Part shown: positions 35,118 through 47,825 of the stretch, in pieces
Layout of the letters: each line of letters starts with the position of its first letter
Numbering within the stretch: position 1 is the stretch's first letter
Source: Celoporthe dispersa
Lineage: Eukaryota > Ascomycota > Sordariomycetes > Diaporthales > Cryphonectriaceae
Assembly (NCBI GenBank): GCA_016584495.1
Contig: WAID01000006.1
Span: 1,984,001 to 2,048,000, forward strand
Direction of reading: 5' to 3'
DNA length: 64,000 nt
Position numbers and translations under genes: made by a program
Notes under the pieces: model-generated
The model's input: only the letters and a program-made list of their open reading frames with translations
The model's database searches: none
Told to the model about the DNA's origin: nothing

Positions 35118-38100
35118 ATCTACGGGTCAACTGCATCATGTGTACCTCGGGTTTACAATAGTTCATCCAATAAATTATAATCCTAAACAAAGGGCAGGAT
35201 GTCAAACCGAGATACTATTGCTTAAAGTACGCAACTAGCCATCTGTCTGAAACTCAGTCCCGAACTTATCTCGCATTAGAGAGCGCTACGCTGTAGACGG
35301 TAGACCAAGCTTTGCACCGTAAATTATGACGATTGAATACGAACGTAGTCGGATGTAACCCTCACATCGCGCTCCCGGGTTGGGCTGTTTATCAGCCGTA
35401 GTGCAGCATCGCTGCCTATTAATACATGCTTTTCTGTTCCACTGCAGGCGCACAGACACGCTTTCGAAAACCAAAAGCCCTGGGCGTCTGAGTGCAGACA
35501 TCGTGTCTGCCGGAAGTGACGGAGGCTGCATGTGCTATGGAAGAAGGCCTGGCACTAAGATGACTTGCTCTGCCGTTTAATCAAGCGAGAATATGATGAG
35601 CGGGATCAAGTAACACCCTGACGTACCTACACTCACCACGCGAGTAGGGGGATGATGTTACAGGGCTGACACGAACACCGTGCTGCCTGATAGGAGCTGG
35701 CCGTCTAAGTCATGGTATCACGCCTTGACTCTTATGCCTCAATGCTGTATGGGATGCTCTTAGCTCGGCGGCTCGTCCGGGGCCATTTGATCGGGGTTAT
35801 CAACGCGATGAAGTCACCCCTTAGAGGACCAGCGTAGTTGAAACTGAAAATCCTGCAGAGAAGGCTTGGCGTGCAACGGATCGCGTCCCGGGGAGGAAGT
35901 TCCCAGCAAACGATGAGAAGTCCGGCACTGGTCGTCATACAGCTCTACGATGAGAGGCTGCAGTGTGACGAACACGTGGTAGACTTGCGACATGCAGAGA
36001 CCTTTAGAGCTTAGCAACGGCCCTCGCAAGACGCTCTTGGAGTCCGAGGCAGCGGCAGCAGTCTCGATGGTACTCCGTCACGGAGGTTGTAATCGGGAAG
36101 CCGTTGCGTGATTCAAAACACTCGACAAACTCTTGAGGACGCCGCCCCCATATGAGTCCTGTAGATTACTGAAACACGAGATTTTGCTGTCGACTGTGCG
36201 ACAGAACAACTTTCTCTAGGCCTTGAGGCACGGTCGCATCGAGGCTACCGGGCATCACGCTTGTGCTCCCGGACCTCGAGGCCCCGAAGATGCCTGGGGG
36301 CCCAACAGGCGGGCAGCCGCTGTAGTGTGACGTCGGAGCTAGACGGCAGCCCTATCGAAACGGCCCAAGATAGTCGACGACGAAAAGGGGAGCTGACATG
36401 GCACGCGGCCGGGCGTTCTAATCCGGACTCCATCATGACGGTTGGTCAACAGGTTATGCCATACGACCAGAGCTCGGAACGCACTGGGGGAAAAAACTTC
36501 TAGTCAGGCGACGCACGACTCCGCTGGTCGACGGCCCCGGTTCGATGATGCTGTGATGCATTTGGTGGAGAAAGGTGTGACGTGGGCGGCTGGATAGATC
36601 TAGTGGACGAACTGACCACCTGTTCGTCAGCATGGTAAGATGCTTAGGCCGCTCGTGCGTGTGGCATCACAGCACTCGTCGCAACGTATGCATGCCATCA
36701 CTCCTAGAGAAAGATTGACCACATGTCGGACAGCTCGCGTGGTGTCGTCTTCAGATCTTGCGGCCAGCGAATGGGATGGGCTCGAGATGGATGGTGGTGT
36801 GTCGACTCTCACGTTGATAGGTGCTACCTCGTCGCTATCACATATGCGTGACACTTCCGTGGGTAAGGGTTGAAGAGCGGTCAGTAGTGAGCTTGTGGGG
36901 CTAGTAATTCTAGTCGAGACACCGCCTCTCGTGCATCGTCAGGTGAGACAACCCCTCTTCTTGTCTTCTCAACCGCTGGCCCTCGGAGGAGAGAGAGAGG
37001 GGGGGACACGGGAACACGACCACAAGCACGCTGACGAGCCCTGAATGCTCTGGGTAGATTCCTGAGATGCGGAGAATATCCTGGGTGATCGCAGCGACTG
37101 TTAGCGTCAACACGTATGGCTACACACAAGGACTATCTAGTGGCTTGTCAGTGAGTACTTGGGGGACGTTGTCCTTTTTCCGGCATGGCGCCGCTGGGGC
37201 GGGAGTGGCTTGCTAAGCAAGGAGCGTCTTCTGCCAGTCGGCACATCTAGCGCCGGCAGGTCTGCAGTAGTTCCTCCTTGGCCTTGAGGGGTATGTCCAG
37301 ATGACCTCGAGGTTCTTCACTGAGCGCTGCTTAGATACTCGACGGGTCCACCGACGCAGGCTCCTGGAAATCCCGCAAGAGGGAAGACTCGAGAGACAAG
37401 GCGGAGCTGACGAGGTGTTGACTCTATCGTGTAGCGGGATGGTGACCACCTTGACACGACCTCGAGTAAGGTGAGTGCAGGCATCGAAGCATGAGCTTGT
37501 CTGCCCTGGCTCCGGTAGGACAGAACTATATCGAGTGGTCAGATGGTTACCGGCTAGAGATTACAAGCGGAGCTGGACGGCCTAGCTGCATCATTTGGAG
37601 AAGAACTCTTCTCTGACAGAGCCAGCAGCGCACCCATCTGGCGCACGATCGGGAGGAGATGGGGCACAACTCACCGAGCACAAAGGAAGAAGGAGACGGC
37701 CAAATATTGTCGAGATTGGCTATAAACGGGCCATGAAGTCGATAGTCTTTGTGAAGCGCGGTTACGATGGCAGACAGCTGCCAGGTTCGGTATCGCTCTC
37801 TGTCAATGTTGGCGTGCGGCCCAAGCTTACATACATGTCGACGAGGCGAGGTTCGGCTCGTGATTTTTCCCTTGCCTGCAGAGGTGACATTGTGATCAGC
37901 GGCAATAAGGAACCTTAGCGAAGACTTGTTTGGTCAGACGATCAAGGGGCTCTGGCGCCGAGTGAACGTGTGTCTGTGTGTAATTTCCCGTATGCGGTTT
38001 CTATTGAGTTTGTGCATCGGTCCGGTAGACATTATCGGCCTGGTGGCGCGTCCATTTCGCCGGAGGGAGCCGGCTGGGTGTGAGTGGCAGGCAGAAACAC

Positions 38101-38830
38101 CAGGGCGAGTGGTCCATCCTGCTTGCGCAGCGTGCGCATGAGGTACAGTGGTTAGGGGGGGGTCAGGTATCCAGGGGGAGGCGAAGCTGGGTGCCAAAGG
38201 GCGGATGGTGTGGCCAGGCAGATGTGATTCGGCCAAACGTCCTGTGATGTAAAAAGATGCGCCGGAGAACTTGCCGATAGATTAATGCAGTGGCCGAGCG
38301 GCATCCTGATCGGCCCCACAGCAGCCCGTCGATGGCATGAGAGCTCCTGGACAATGCGCTATAAGAAATAAGGGACGCGTGGAGACCGTCCTCCAGCTGC
38401 TGGCTGTCGGGGACAGATCCCGTTTGGGCACGTTATGGCCCTGTCTGTGCCCCATGGGGACGGCATATGGTTCACCCAGATGTGCTCAAGATAACAGGTG
38501 GTTATCTTGGTCATGCTGAGGACGTCATGATATGTTTCAAGTCACATGAGTGCGACAGGACGAGACATGCTGGCGGTCGAGACGAGTCGAGACAGTGGGT
38601 AGTCTGCCCAGACACTGCCATCCGCCTATCTAGAACCGAGAAAAGAACCACCAGGTGTCTTACCCCGTGGGGACGGATCTGCACAATTTCAGGAACAGGT
38701 AATGTCGAGCACGGTTCATAGGGGCCACCCTTCGAGGATCTCGGTCCGGATACTGCAGATGGAGGAGATGGTGAGATCTGATGTAGGCGCACTGCACATG
38801 AATGCAAGGGGCAGCAGGCCTATTATTGCC

Positions 38831-38860
38831 CGCCTGCCTGCATGCCTGCCTGCCTGCCTT
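38831..38860. repeat. GCCT tetranucleotide repeat
   Basis: Tandem CGCCTGCC/TGCC units, one interrupted by CATG. Confidence 0.8.
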
Positions 38861-40645
38861 CCTTTCCGGGACGAGGTGTGTGGTAAGGCATGTCGGTGAG
38901 AGATCAGATGCAGGTTTAGGCGCTACCCCTAAATTCGATGCAGTGGTGAGTGTCGAACAGGAGAGAAGCAAGAAAAAGGAGAACACGGCACCAGGGCGCA
39001 TAGTAGGCGGAGGGGGAAGGGAGGGCGGGGAGGGCAAGGTCTCTCTGGTTGCACCTGCTGGAGAGGAGTTAAGATCCCAGATTCGACTCTGGCCCTTCGA
39101 GGTCAAAGATGGCGCCTGAGTGGATCGCCAGAGCCGAGATCCCTGTGACGCTAGGGTGTTAGCTGCCGCCCAAAGAATTTGGGGTAATAGCGGCCCTGAT
39201 CAGGGTTATGACCTTGTGATGTGCAGGAGAGCGACAGGGGTGCCCGTAAATCTGGGGCTCTGCGCTGTACTCTCCTCGTTTTTCGTCCCTCAACACACAC
39301 AACCATCAACAACACTGGAGACCTAATTGCGTGCTTACAGGCTAGATCCTTTCGCATCTCATCTCATCTCCCATCTGCTCCCCTTTATCCCGACCTCGGC
39401 TGTTCGGCCGCCACATCTACCCAACGTCCATCGAGCCTCAAGCCCCTTGCAGGGCTCTAATCATCCTCCTCTGCCATCTTTTTGCATGGTACTGCTGCAC
39501 ACTACTACTGACACTACTACAGTCCTCATGTATTATCCTGTACGATGTACAGTACCATAGTGGGTAGTAGCCCCCTCGCCCGGGTGCCATGTGTACATGC
39601 AGTGAGTACCATGCAGGTGCGCGCATTTCCTCGAGCTGCGGCATACTTGGATGGTAAGCCATTTCGATGTTGGATCGCTCTGCTCACATGACAACTGTAC
39701 CTGACCTGACGGCCTCTTTCTAGTCATGGCTGGCTCAAGGGCTCGGGACATTCCTGTTCAGATCGACTGTGTCATCGAAGAACTGGGTCCCAGGTCGCCA
39801 TGCTATGACCACATCCATCCACGACTCGGACCCGGCCTGTGCTGAAGCCAGGCTGCCAAGGTCGCGTGGGTCTCTTGGCCGGATGTGCTTTTGGCGTTTC
39901 TCTTGGCCTACTTGATCCGCTGTTTGGATTTACTGCTACGCTCACATCAGCAAGGCGTCCACTCAACGTTGCCCTCCCCTACTGGTACCGGCTGGCCCCA
40001 CCGGGCTTAGAACTCAACATGGGCAGGGCTCAGGAACCTGCTTTCCGTCTCGTCTGGGTGGGCCTCCTGTTTCGTTTGACGTTACGTTTCCTTGTTGACC
40101 CATCGTCAGTTCGCCCTCGGGCTGCACAGCACAGCAACTCAAGCATCTGGGCATTGAGGTTGTGACTTTTACGCCTCAGCACCCGGTGCCGCTGGTCTCG
40201 TTACCATGTCCTTCCTTCTCACCGCATACGAGCCTGGGCGGGCCACGGCAGCCCATGCCGATGTATCTTCCAGTAGATACTTGGTGTCCTCACGTTCCGA
40301 TCCCAGTCACACGCTTCCACCCCATGCATCCCTAGCTACCAAGATGGCTGTGTCATTCATTACCTCGCCCTCATGCATGCTCCACTCTACGCGCCTGTCA
40401 TTTGCCAGCATCATCCTGTCGAGTGGCTGCAAGAGCCTGCACGGTCGAGCAGATTCACCCAACCCTCTCTCCGCCTTCTTCTTGGCGAGAATCGCTGCCA
40501 TGTACAAAGGTTCCAGGTACCTTGGGTGCCGGTATGGCAGGATACAGTGGGGTCTGTGTGGGCAGGCCTCCGCCAGTCGTGATATTTCCATCCCATGTTG
40601 CTGGGGTTGCTACCCACGAGCAGGCACATCGAGAACTTGTCACTG

Positions 40646-40657
40646 CCCCCCCCCCCC
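40646..40657. repeat. C12 homopolymer
   Basis: Uninterrupted run of cytosines, prone to length error. Confidence 0.85.
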
Positions 40658-41288
40658 GGCCATATTGTTGACGCTCTTCGGCCTATTCCCATGGAAGACT
40701 ATGCGTCTAAATTAAACTGGCTCTGCAAGTCAGTGCGCGCTGCCGTCGTGGGTTCCTAAATGGGTCTCTTCATGTCCAACCACACCGCCTCAGCCGTCCT
40801 GTCCCTTGTGTCGGCGTTATGTGTCCCCCGTCCTCATCATAATTTCGTTTCTCGCCCAGAATGCCACCCGCGTCTGCATGGCGGCAGTCGCGTGAGGACT
40901 AGAGATCCCTCCTGCTCACACGACCTCCTATTCAAAGACCTGTCGTGCCCCATCGTGTACTAGCACTCTGGGCTACTGATTCACATCCTATACCACCATC
41001 CTCATCCGACCAAATAGATCCCTCTCCCCCCTGCTCACGCCCTCATCTTGTGATACATCCGGTAGCCGGCCAGCTCATGACACGGCCTGGGAGACTGCAC
41101 ATATAACCCATGCTTGTTCCCTCCCTTCGAGGCTCCGTCATTCGTTCGTCCATCCAGCCTCACCACGTTCTCTAAGTTCAGATCACCAGATGAGCATCTA
41201 GCTCAGTCCCACCGCGTTCTTTTCTCCCCCTCTGCCTTCTATCTGAGTGTGTTTTCCTATCCTTGTGAACCTTTCACGGCTCGACACT

Positions 41289-43627
41289 ATGCACCCAACA
41301 CAAGTTGCTGCAACAGCGGCGGCCCTCTTTGGCGGGATATCACAAGCCATCGACTTCAGTCCGGCCAGGCCCCCAGCATGGCCCTTGGCTGTTCGGTCAC
41401 CCTATCTCAGTACATGGCTGGCTGGGACCTCTGGAGGGTCTCTTGCAGGAAACTGGCCCACCTTCTGGAAGTAAGTCATCTCGCTGGTCTCCCATATCTC
41501 TTCTGAACTCGTGCTAATATCTGTCCTTCTACTGTGCAGCGGCCAAGTCACGGCACTACAGGGCTTCGTTGCTGTTGATGGTGAAGTCTTCAACTGGGCT
41601 GGTGCGGCAGCTGGACCCAGTCTGGCGAACCAGACATCAGCAACTTATACCTCCACAAACACCGTGTTCACTTTTGATGTCCTTGGGAAAGTGGAATTGA
41701 CAGCCACGTTCCTGTCGCCCATCTACCCTGACGACCTTGTGAAGCAGTCACTGCAGTACTCGTACATTGATGTTGCTGTCATCTCCTCCGATGGCGACTC
41801 GCACGATGTCCAGGTATACGCAGACGTCACCGGAGGTAAGCCCTATAACCAATCCTCCTACCGACCCCAACACTCGACAAAGTGACTGACCTGGAACCAC
41901 CAGAATGGGCCAGTGGGTATGACAACACACTGGACATTATCTGGAGCCACGGATCCATCAACGGTGTGTCTTATCACACGTTCAATCTGACCGACCAGGG
42001 AGGTCTTTGTAGAGAATGACCAACAAGCCGGCTGGGGAACCTGGTTCTTCTCTACTGCTGACGAGGATGGGGTATGTGCATATTCGGGGCTTTGACAGAT
42101 ACCCGGGGAAGTGGGCAGTATGCTAACACAAATCGTAGTTGACCTGGCAAATTGCGGAGGACACGGTGATCCGCCCTCAGTTTGAGAACAACCAGACACT
42201 CCTCGACACCGAAGATACCGACTACCGAGCGATCAATGATGACTGGTAAGCCTCCCACTCCTTTTTATGTACGGAACCCAGAGGAATAGCTGTTCCTAAC
42301 TGTTTACTCCAGGCCTACCTTTGGATTCGCCAAGGACCTGGGATCTGTGTCCGACACATCGGCTAGTGTCTTGTTCACCATCGGTCTGTCCCAGGAGGCG
42401 ATCATCAACTTTGCTGAGACCTCATCGACCGGCAACACGATGACGGCGCTCTGGCTGACAGAATACGACTCGAGCGAAGAGGCCATGGCAGCCTTTTACA
42501 ACGACTACTCGACAGCAGTGACGGTTTCCGCCGCTGTGGACAGCCAGGTTTCGACGGATGCCAGCGCCGCTGGGGGCTCGAACCTCACCACGATCACGAG
42601 CTTGGCTGTCCGTCAGGTGTTCGGCGCCGTCGCTCCTGGCGTCGGTACGGAACAGACCTACCTCTTCATGAAAGAGATCAGCTCCGACGGAGACACGAAC
42701 ACAGCAGATGTGATCTACCCGGCGATGCCCATATTCCTCTACTTCAACGAGACGCTGCTCAAGCTCCTGTTGGATCCTCTCTATGTCAACCAGGAGAGCG
42801 GCCTGTACCCTAATACCTATGCCGAACATGACCTCGGAGTCTGGCCCAACGCCCTCGGCTACCCGGAGGGCAACGACGAGGAGATGCCCCTCGAGGAATG
42901 TGGCAACATGCTGATCATGACGCTCGCGTACGCCCAGCGCTCCGGCAACACCGACTACCTCTCAAAACACTTCCCCAAGATGGAGCAATGGGCGGGATAC
43001 CTGGTGAACGAGAGCCTGATCCCGGCCAACCAGATCAGCACTGACGATTTTGCGGGCTCCCTGGCGAACCAGACCAACCTCGCGCTGAAGGGCATCATCG
43101 CGCTCAAGGCCATGGGCCAGATGGGAGAGCTGACCGGCAACTCCTCTGCCGAGAGCTACTACGGCGGTGTCGCGGACGACTACCTGCCCCAGTGGGTCGT
43201 CTACGGCCTCAACAACGACTCGAGCACTCCCCACACCATGCTCAACTACAACAACGAGAGCTCGTGGGGCAACCTGTACAACCTCTACGCAGACAGCCTG
43301 CTGGGTCTTGACTTCGTATACGACTACATCTACACCGACCAGAGCAACTTCTACCCGACCGTTGTAGATACGTACGGCCTGCCCCTGGACACGAGGCACG
43401 ACTGGGTCAAGGGCGACTGGATGATGTTCTCAGCAGCAATCGCCGAGTCAAGCACGCAGTCCCTGCTGATCGACCTGCTGGCCTACTGGATCGAGAATAC
43501 GTCAGAGACGACGCCGTTCGGAGATCTGTGGGACGGCGAAACAAGTGGATATGTCACGACGGCGGAGTTCAAGGCGCGACCGGTCATGGGTGGATCCTTC
43601 GCGCTGCTTGTGCTGTCCTCTTCCTAA
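41289..43627 (+). CDS. Secreted glutaminase (GtaA family), one-base frameshift
   Basis: Predicted extracellular glutaminase of 688 aa after correction. Exons: 41289-41470, 41540-41835, 41904-42071, 42139-42245, 42313-43627; introns of 67-69 nt. The N-terminus (MHPTQVAATAAALFGGISQA) looks like a signal peptide. Next come the family landmarks RPPAWPLAVRSPYLSTWL and GQVTALQGFVAVDG. The large last exon holds QESGLYPNTYAEHDLGVWPNALGYPEG, EEMPLEECGNML, WAGYL, DDFAGSLANQTNLALKGI, HTMLNYNNESSWGNLYN and DTRHDWVKGDWMMFSAA. Several N-x-S/T sites fit secretion. In exon 3, after FNLTDQ, an extra G in the run 41998-42000 shifts the frame into a stop; removing it gives EVFVENDQQAGWGTWFF, and all later splice phases agree. 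The family is common in filamentous fungi and often has several paralogs, so no symbol is given. Confidence 0.85.
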
Positions 43628-45503
43628 GGGCAAATGCTGAGGGGCGAGCGAACACGATCGATCTTGAACATTCCTAGCCTCATTTCACGCACCCTTCTTC
43701 TTCTTATTTGTACATATCACATACACGCACACATGCACACATAAGTTTTGCATCAACGCTAATCTTCTGGCATCGAAAGGGAGTCTTGGGAGGAGGGGGG
43801 CCTGGGAAATAATGTCGCTAATGGCTTTGGAAATAATGTGGACAGGGTCATTGGTAATACTGCAGGCACTGTCTTCATGACGTGTGGCCGCAATGAATGC
43901 CCGGGAGTCGACCGGCGCCCTCAATGATATACTCAAGGATCTTCATCTTGTACCAACCCAAGTCTCTAGTTTCCCCTCCCTGATTCGCTGCCGCAGATGA
44001 GTCGAAAATGAAGATGGACAGGAAGAGAGGGGGAAAAGAAGAACGAAACCCATGAAATCCATCAGTCACATTCCTGATCCTGCAAGAACTGGCGGTCACA
44101 CAAATACCCTGTTCGAGGTCAACCGTCGATCGTGAATGGTTCGAGCACAATTACGACGACGTTCCACGGCCCCATTCCCTCCTCCATTGCTAAGTTGTAT
44201 TCATGCGGTGGAGCCCGCCGTTGCGAAAATCGTCTGCTTTCGACCCACAGGGCACCAGTCAAGAAGCCCACCGCTCCCGCTACAATTTACGATGTAGATC
44301 TCCGAGCAGCGGCTCGTCCCGGCCATCTGCCGACTTCTTTTTTTTTTTTTTTTCCTCCTTTCTTTTCTTCTTGTTGGTCTAAGGGGTTGTTGGGCTGGCT
44401 GAGCCTGCGCAGCGGAATCTCAGGGCAGTACGGCCACAATGTTCTCAGGATGAAAAGAACTTAGCGGGCCTAAGTATCCTGTTGAGCCCACACCGGTTGG
44501 ACAGCTAGAGAGAGGGGTCTTTCTCAGGGAAGGTGATGCTCTCTCCTCCTGACCGATAAAGCGTTGGTCGAGCCGTTTCTGCCAGGAGTAAGTACGTAGC
44601 AATCTGTGAATTGTGTCAGTGCCTGTATTGTGTGGGCAGGAAAGGAGCAATCAAGAGGCTCTGTAGTGCTTACAGGGGATTGTTCAGGTTAACTTGCGCG
44701 AGAGGGCTTTTCTACTGTACAGCGACGGCTACACTTGGTCACACCACATATGGACAGCTAAGACATCACCTAAATGCTGGCTGGTGAGACCAGCCTTCCT
44801 CGATACAGATCAAATGGCTCTCTCAACACGCCCAGGATTGTTCTTTTCCTGTCTCCCAAAAAATCCTGCTCGTGACCACATCTTGGACAGCTCGTTTCTC
44901 GGGTGAGACCCACACAGACCGTATAACAACAGGCCTAAGTCAACTCTACAGGACCGGCCTGCTTGAAGATGAAGAGGTCATATCTCTCTCTCTTTCTTCT
45001 TCTTTTTCTCCTCTCAAATCATGCATCATCCTGGCGATGACTCTCTATCCTGTCAGAGACAGTCAGATTCTTCCAACATGCATCTATACAACACAGCCAG
45101 CAAATTCGTTCCCCGCATCATTTTATCCGCGTTGTCGCGGCCCAACTTTCAACTGCCCGGCTCAAACGCCTTTCCGCCACGAGATTGACTGAAACTTGGT
45201 CACAGGACAGGCACAGCCGCTCATGGAAGCGGTCTCGGACCATGTCCATTCAGAGCTCTTGCCCAAGCGACAAGGACAGTTAGGTCCATTGGACGCCACG
45301 CCTTGGCATGCAGTTCAGCTGCCAGAGTCTCGGAGGCCCGCTTGTCTCTTCTGATCACAAGCACATAGATAAGTAGGCGACGCCTGCTGTAGGTCTCTCT
45401 CTTTTGAAACTTGAGATGGTTGCCTCATTCGTGATAACCAGGTTTCCTTTTTTTCTTCTTCCAAAAATAAAATAAAAATAAAAAAAGAGAGAAGAAGGAA
45501 ACA
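43628..45503. other. Intergenic region upstream of the HET gene
   Basis: 1.9 kb between two plus-strand genes. It contains a T-run (44338-44353), C/T-rich runs (44985-45015) and an A/T-rich AAAATAAAAATAAAAA leader just before the HET start codon. No gene seen. Confidence 0.5.
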
Positions 45504-47825
45504 ATGTCTCTCTGCCAGTACTGTTCACGCCTCGCCTCAGACTGGTTGATCCCAGATATCTATGACCAGCGAGGCGACGAGAAGCCCAGGGGCAAGGATA
45601 ACCTGCCCCAGCACAGGTGGACGCACTCCTCATGGGCCGACCTGCTCGACGCCGCGCGGACGTGCGCCATGTGCCACCTCATCGCCCGGGAGTCCAAATA
45701 CACACCCCAGGATCCTTGGTGGAAGCCCGATCGGAAGGGTGTCCGGATCCAGGCCTACTCGCTGACGAGGCTGGAGGTTGTCTGCGCCGAGGAGCACCGG
45801 GTGACAAACCTCAGCTTCGGGTTCGACCAGGGTTCGTCACCGGTGTATACCAACCATCCCCTCCCCTCCCCTCCTTGGTATGTGAGAGACCCGGGCAGAC
45901 AAGGATGCTGATCACACCTCACACTACCTAGCTGAGGCCGAGAGGGCGCCCCAGGATGCCCAGAAGATCCTCCACGCCCGGCTGCCTGGTAAGTACGCCG
46001 GAGGTCTGCAGGCTGTCAACGCCATGAAACGCTGGGTCTCGGTCTGCCGTTCGGAACATGGGAAATGCTCTGCCTGGTCCTCCTCCCACGAGGACGAGCG
46101 CCACATGCCGACCCGGGTTCTAGACGTCGCTGGCAATGCCATCCGCTTGTGTCTGCCCGGGGACTCGGCCAGGGATGAGTACATCGCTCTGAGCTACTGC
46201 TGGGGGAGCGGAAACCCCTACAAAACAACCACGTCTAACATAGCGGAGCACCTACAGGGGATCTCGATCTCGGCGCTGCCTCTTTCTCTCCAGGATGTGG
46301 TCAGGCTGACGCGGAGGCTCGAATTCAGGTACCTCTGGATCGACGCCTTGTGTATCATCCAGGATGACCATGACGACTGGCTCCGGGAGGCCTCGAAGAT
46401 GAAGGCGGTATACAGCCAGGCGTTTCTCACCATATCGACGGATATGCTTGCAGATACGACCGCACGGTTTCTAGACGAGCCCCGGTCGGCCAGACATGAG
46501 CTGAGGGTCAAGCTGCCGTGGGTCCGCCCTGGTGACACCTCTGGAGGTGGCCAGGCAGACCGAGAAGACCAGGCCCAGGAGGACAGCGCTGGTCCTGCGG
46601 AGGACAGCAACCTCCAGCTGCTGAGGGATCTCAAGGATATGTGCCGGCCTTCCCCGAGCGGAGAGCCAGAAAACATCTACGTTGCCCCGACGTTTCGCAC
46701 TTTCGGAGACGAGATCAAGACGAGCCACCTCGCAAAACGAGGCTGGACCTTTCAAGAGCGGGCGCTGAGCTCGAGGATCCTTCACATCGGGCAGGAGTCC
46801 AACTACTGGGAGTGCAAAGAGGCATGCAACGGCGAAGACATGTCCATCGGACAATACAGCCAACAAGACAGTTTCTTCAACCTCAAAGACATGATGCTTC
46901 ACGATGGGGGCGAGGGAGGGGAAGCAATTACTGCTGTGAAACTACATGCCAAATGGGCGTGGGTGATCGAGGAGTTCAGTCGTCGCGCCTTGACGGAACA
47001 GCGCGACCTGTTTCCGGCTCTAGAGGGCGTGACGAGCCTCTTTGCTGACAAGAACCTGCTGGGGAGGTATCACTACGGCCTCTGGGGAGACGATTTCCTT
47101 CGGGGTCTTCTCTGGGCCAGCAACCGCGACAACGCCTCATCAAAACACAATCGCTGCCAGCCCTACCGCGCCCCGACCTGGTCATGGGCCTCGATTCGTG
47201 GGCCCATCAAGAACTTAACCCTCGAGACAGCTTTCATCAGGACACCTGACGGCGGCATACAGAGTAAGCTTCGTGTTTCCCCCTCGCGCTCTCGCGGCTC
47301 TAAGGAAACGCCGCGGAGCCGGACGTAGTTACTTACTGACTTGCGCCGTGCGACCAAGTGCTTGACGAGCTGGGAAATGACGGCAAGATGGGCGGCAGCG
47401 GCAGGGTCACGCACAAACTGATGGTGTTACATGCCATCAAAAACGGACAGGGAGGGAGTACCTACGGCGTCCTGAAGAGGGGCAGCGTGAGCTTCACAGC
47501 GACGGCCCTGTTGACACCTGTGAAGAGAATGCGCATCGGTGACCTGAGCCGTGGCCTCTACGTGATCACATCGAGCTCTGGTGACGGTATCGGGGTCGCT
47601 AACTGGGACGACGATGACGATCAGCCGACCGGGGCTGACCCTGACTTTTGGCTGTGCCCAGTATACCAACTCAGGCAGATGGTAGATGGATGGGCCATGA
47701 GTGACTGTCTGGTCCTCCGGAAAGCGGACGACCTGCCCGAGGGAATGTTCGAGAGGGTCGCGTGGACGAGAGTGCGCAATAACTGGATCGAGGGAACTGT
47801 GAAGAAGAAGATTGCTGTCGTCTGA
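45504..47825 (+). CDS. HET-domain (heterokaryon incompatibility) protein
   Basis: Predicted self/non-self recognition or cell-death signalling protein of 708 aa. Exons: 45504-45831, 45932-47263, 47359-47825; introns of 100 and 95 nt. The first uses a GTTCGT donor; the nearby GTATGT would give an in-frame stop. The N-terminus has Cys pairs (CQYCSRL, CAMCHLI). The HET domain begins near residue 193 and shows the classic sequence: YIALSYCWG, LPLSLQDVVRLTRRL, FRYLWIDALCIIQDDHDDW, EASKMKAVYSQAFLTIS. Further family features follow: LAKRGWTFQERALSSRILHI and YRAPTWSWASIRGPI. No NACHT, WD40 or ankyrin repeats are seen, so this is a HET-only architecture with a C-terminal extension in exon 3. The frame is intact. 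Most such genes have not been shown to cause incompatibility, so the role is by family only. Confidence 0.9.

Larger units (their letters stand above)
32266..41288. other. 9 kb gene-poor region between divergent genes
   Basis: Contains the promoters of the lipase (left) and the glutaminase (right), but is far longer than other spacers between divergent genes here. I found no domain-like open frame and no tRNA. Distinct parts: a purine-rich stretch (32560-32665), an AT-richer island (about 34800-35300) with a GC-rich hairpin inside, a CT/GT microsatellite (34649-34690), a GCCT repeat (38831-38860) and a C12 run (40646-40657). It could be a decayed transposon landing site, a noncoding transcript region, or long regulatory DNA; sequence alone does not decide. 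Confidence 0.45.
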
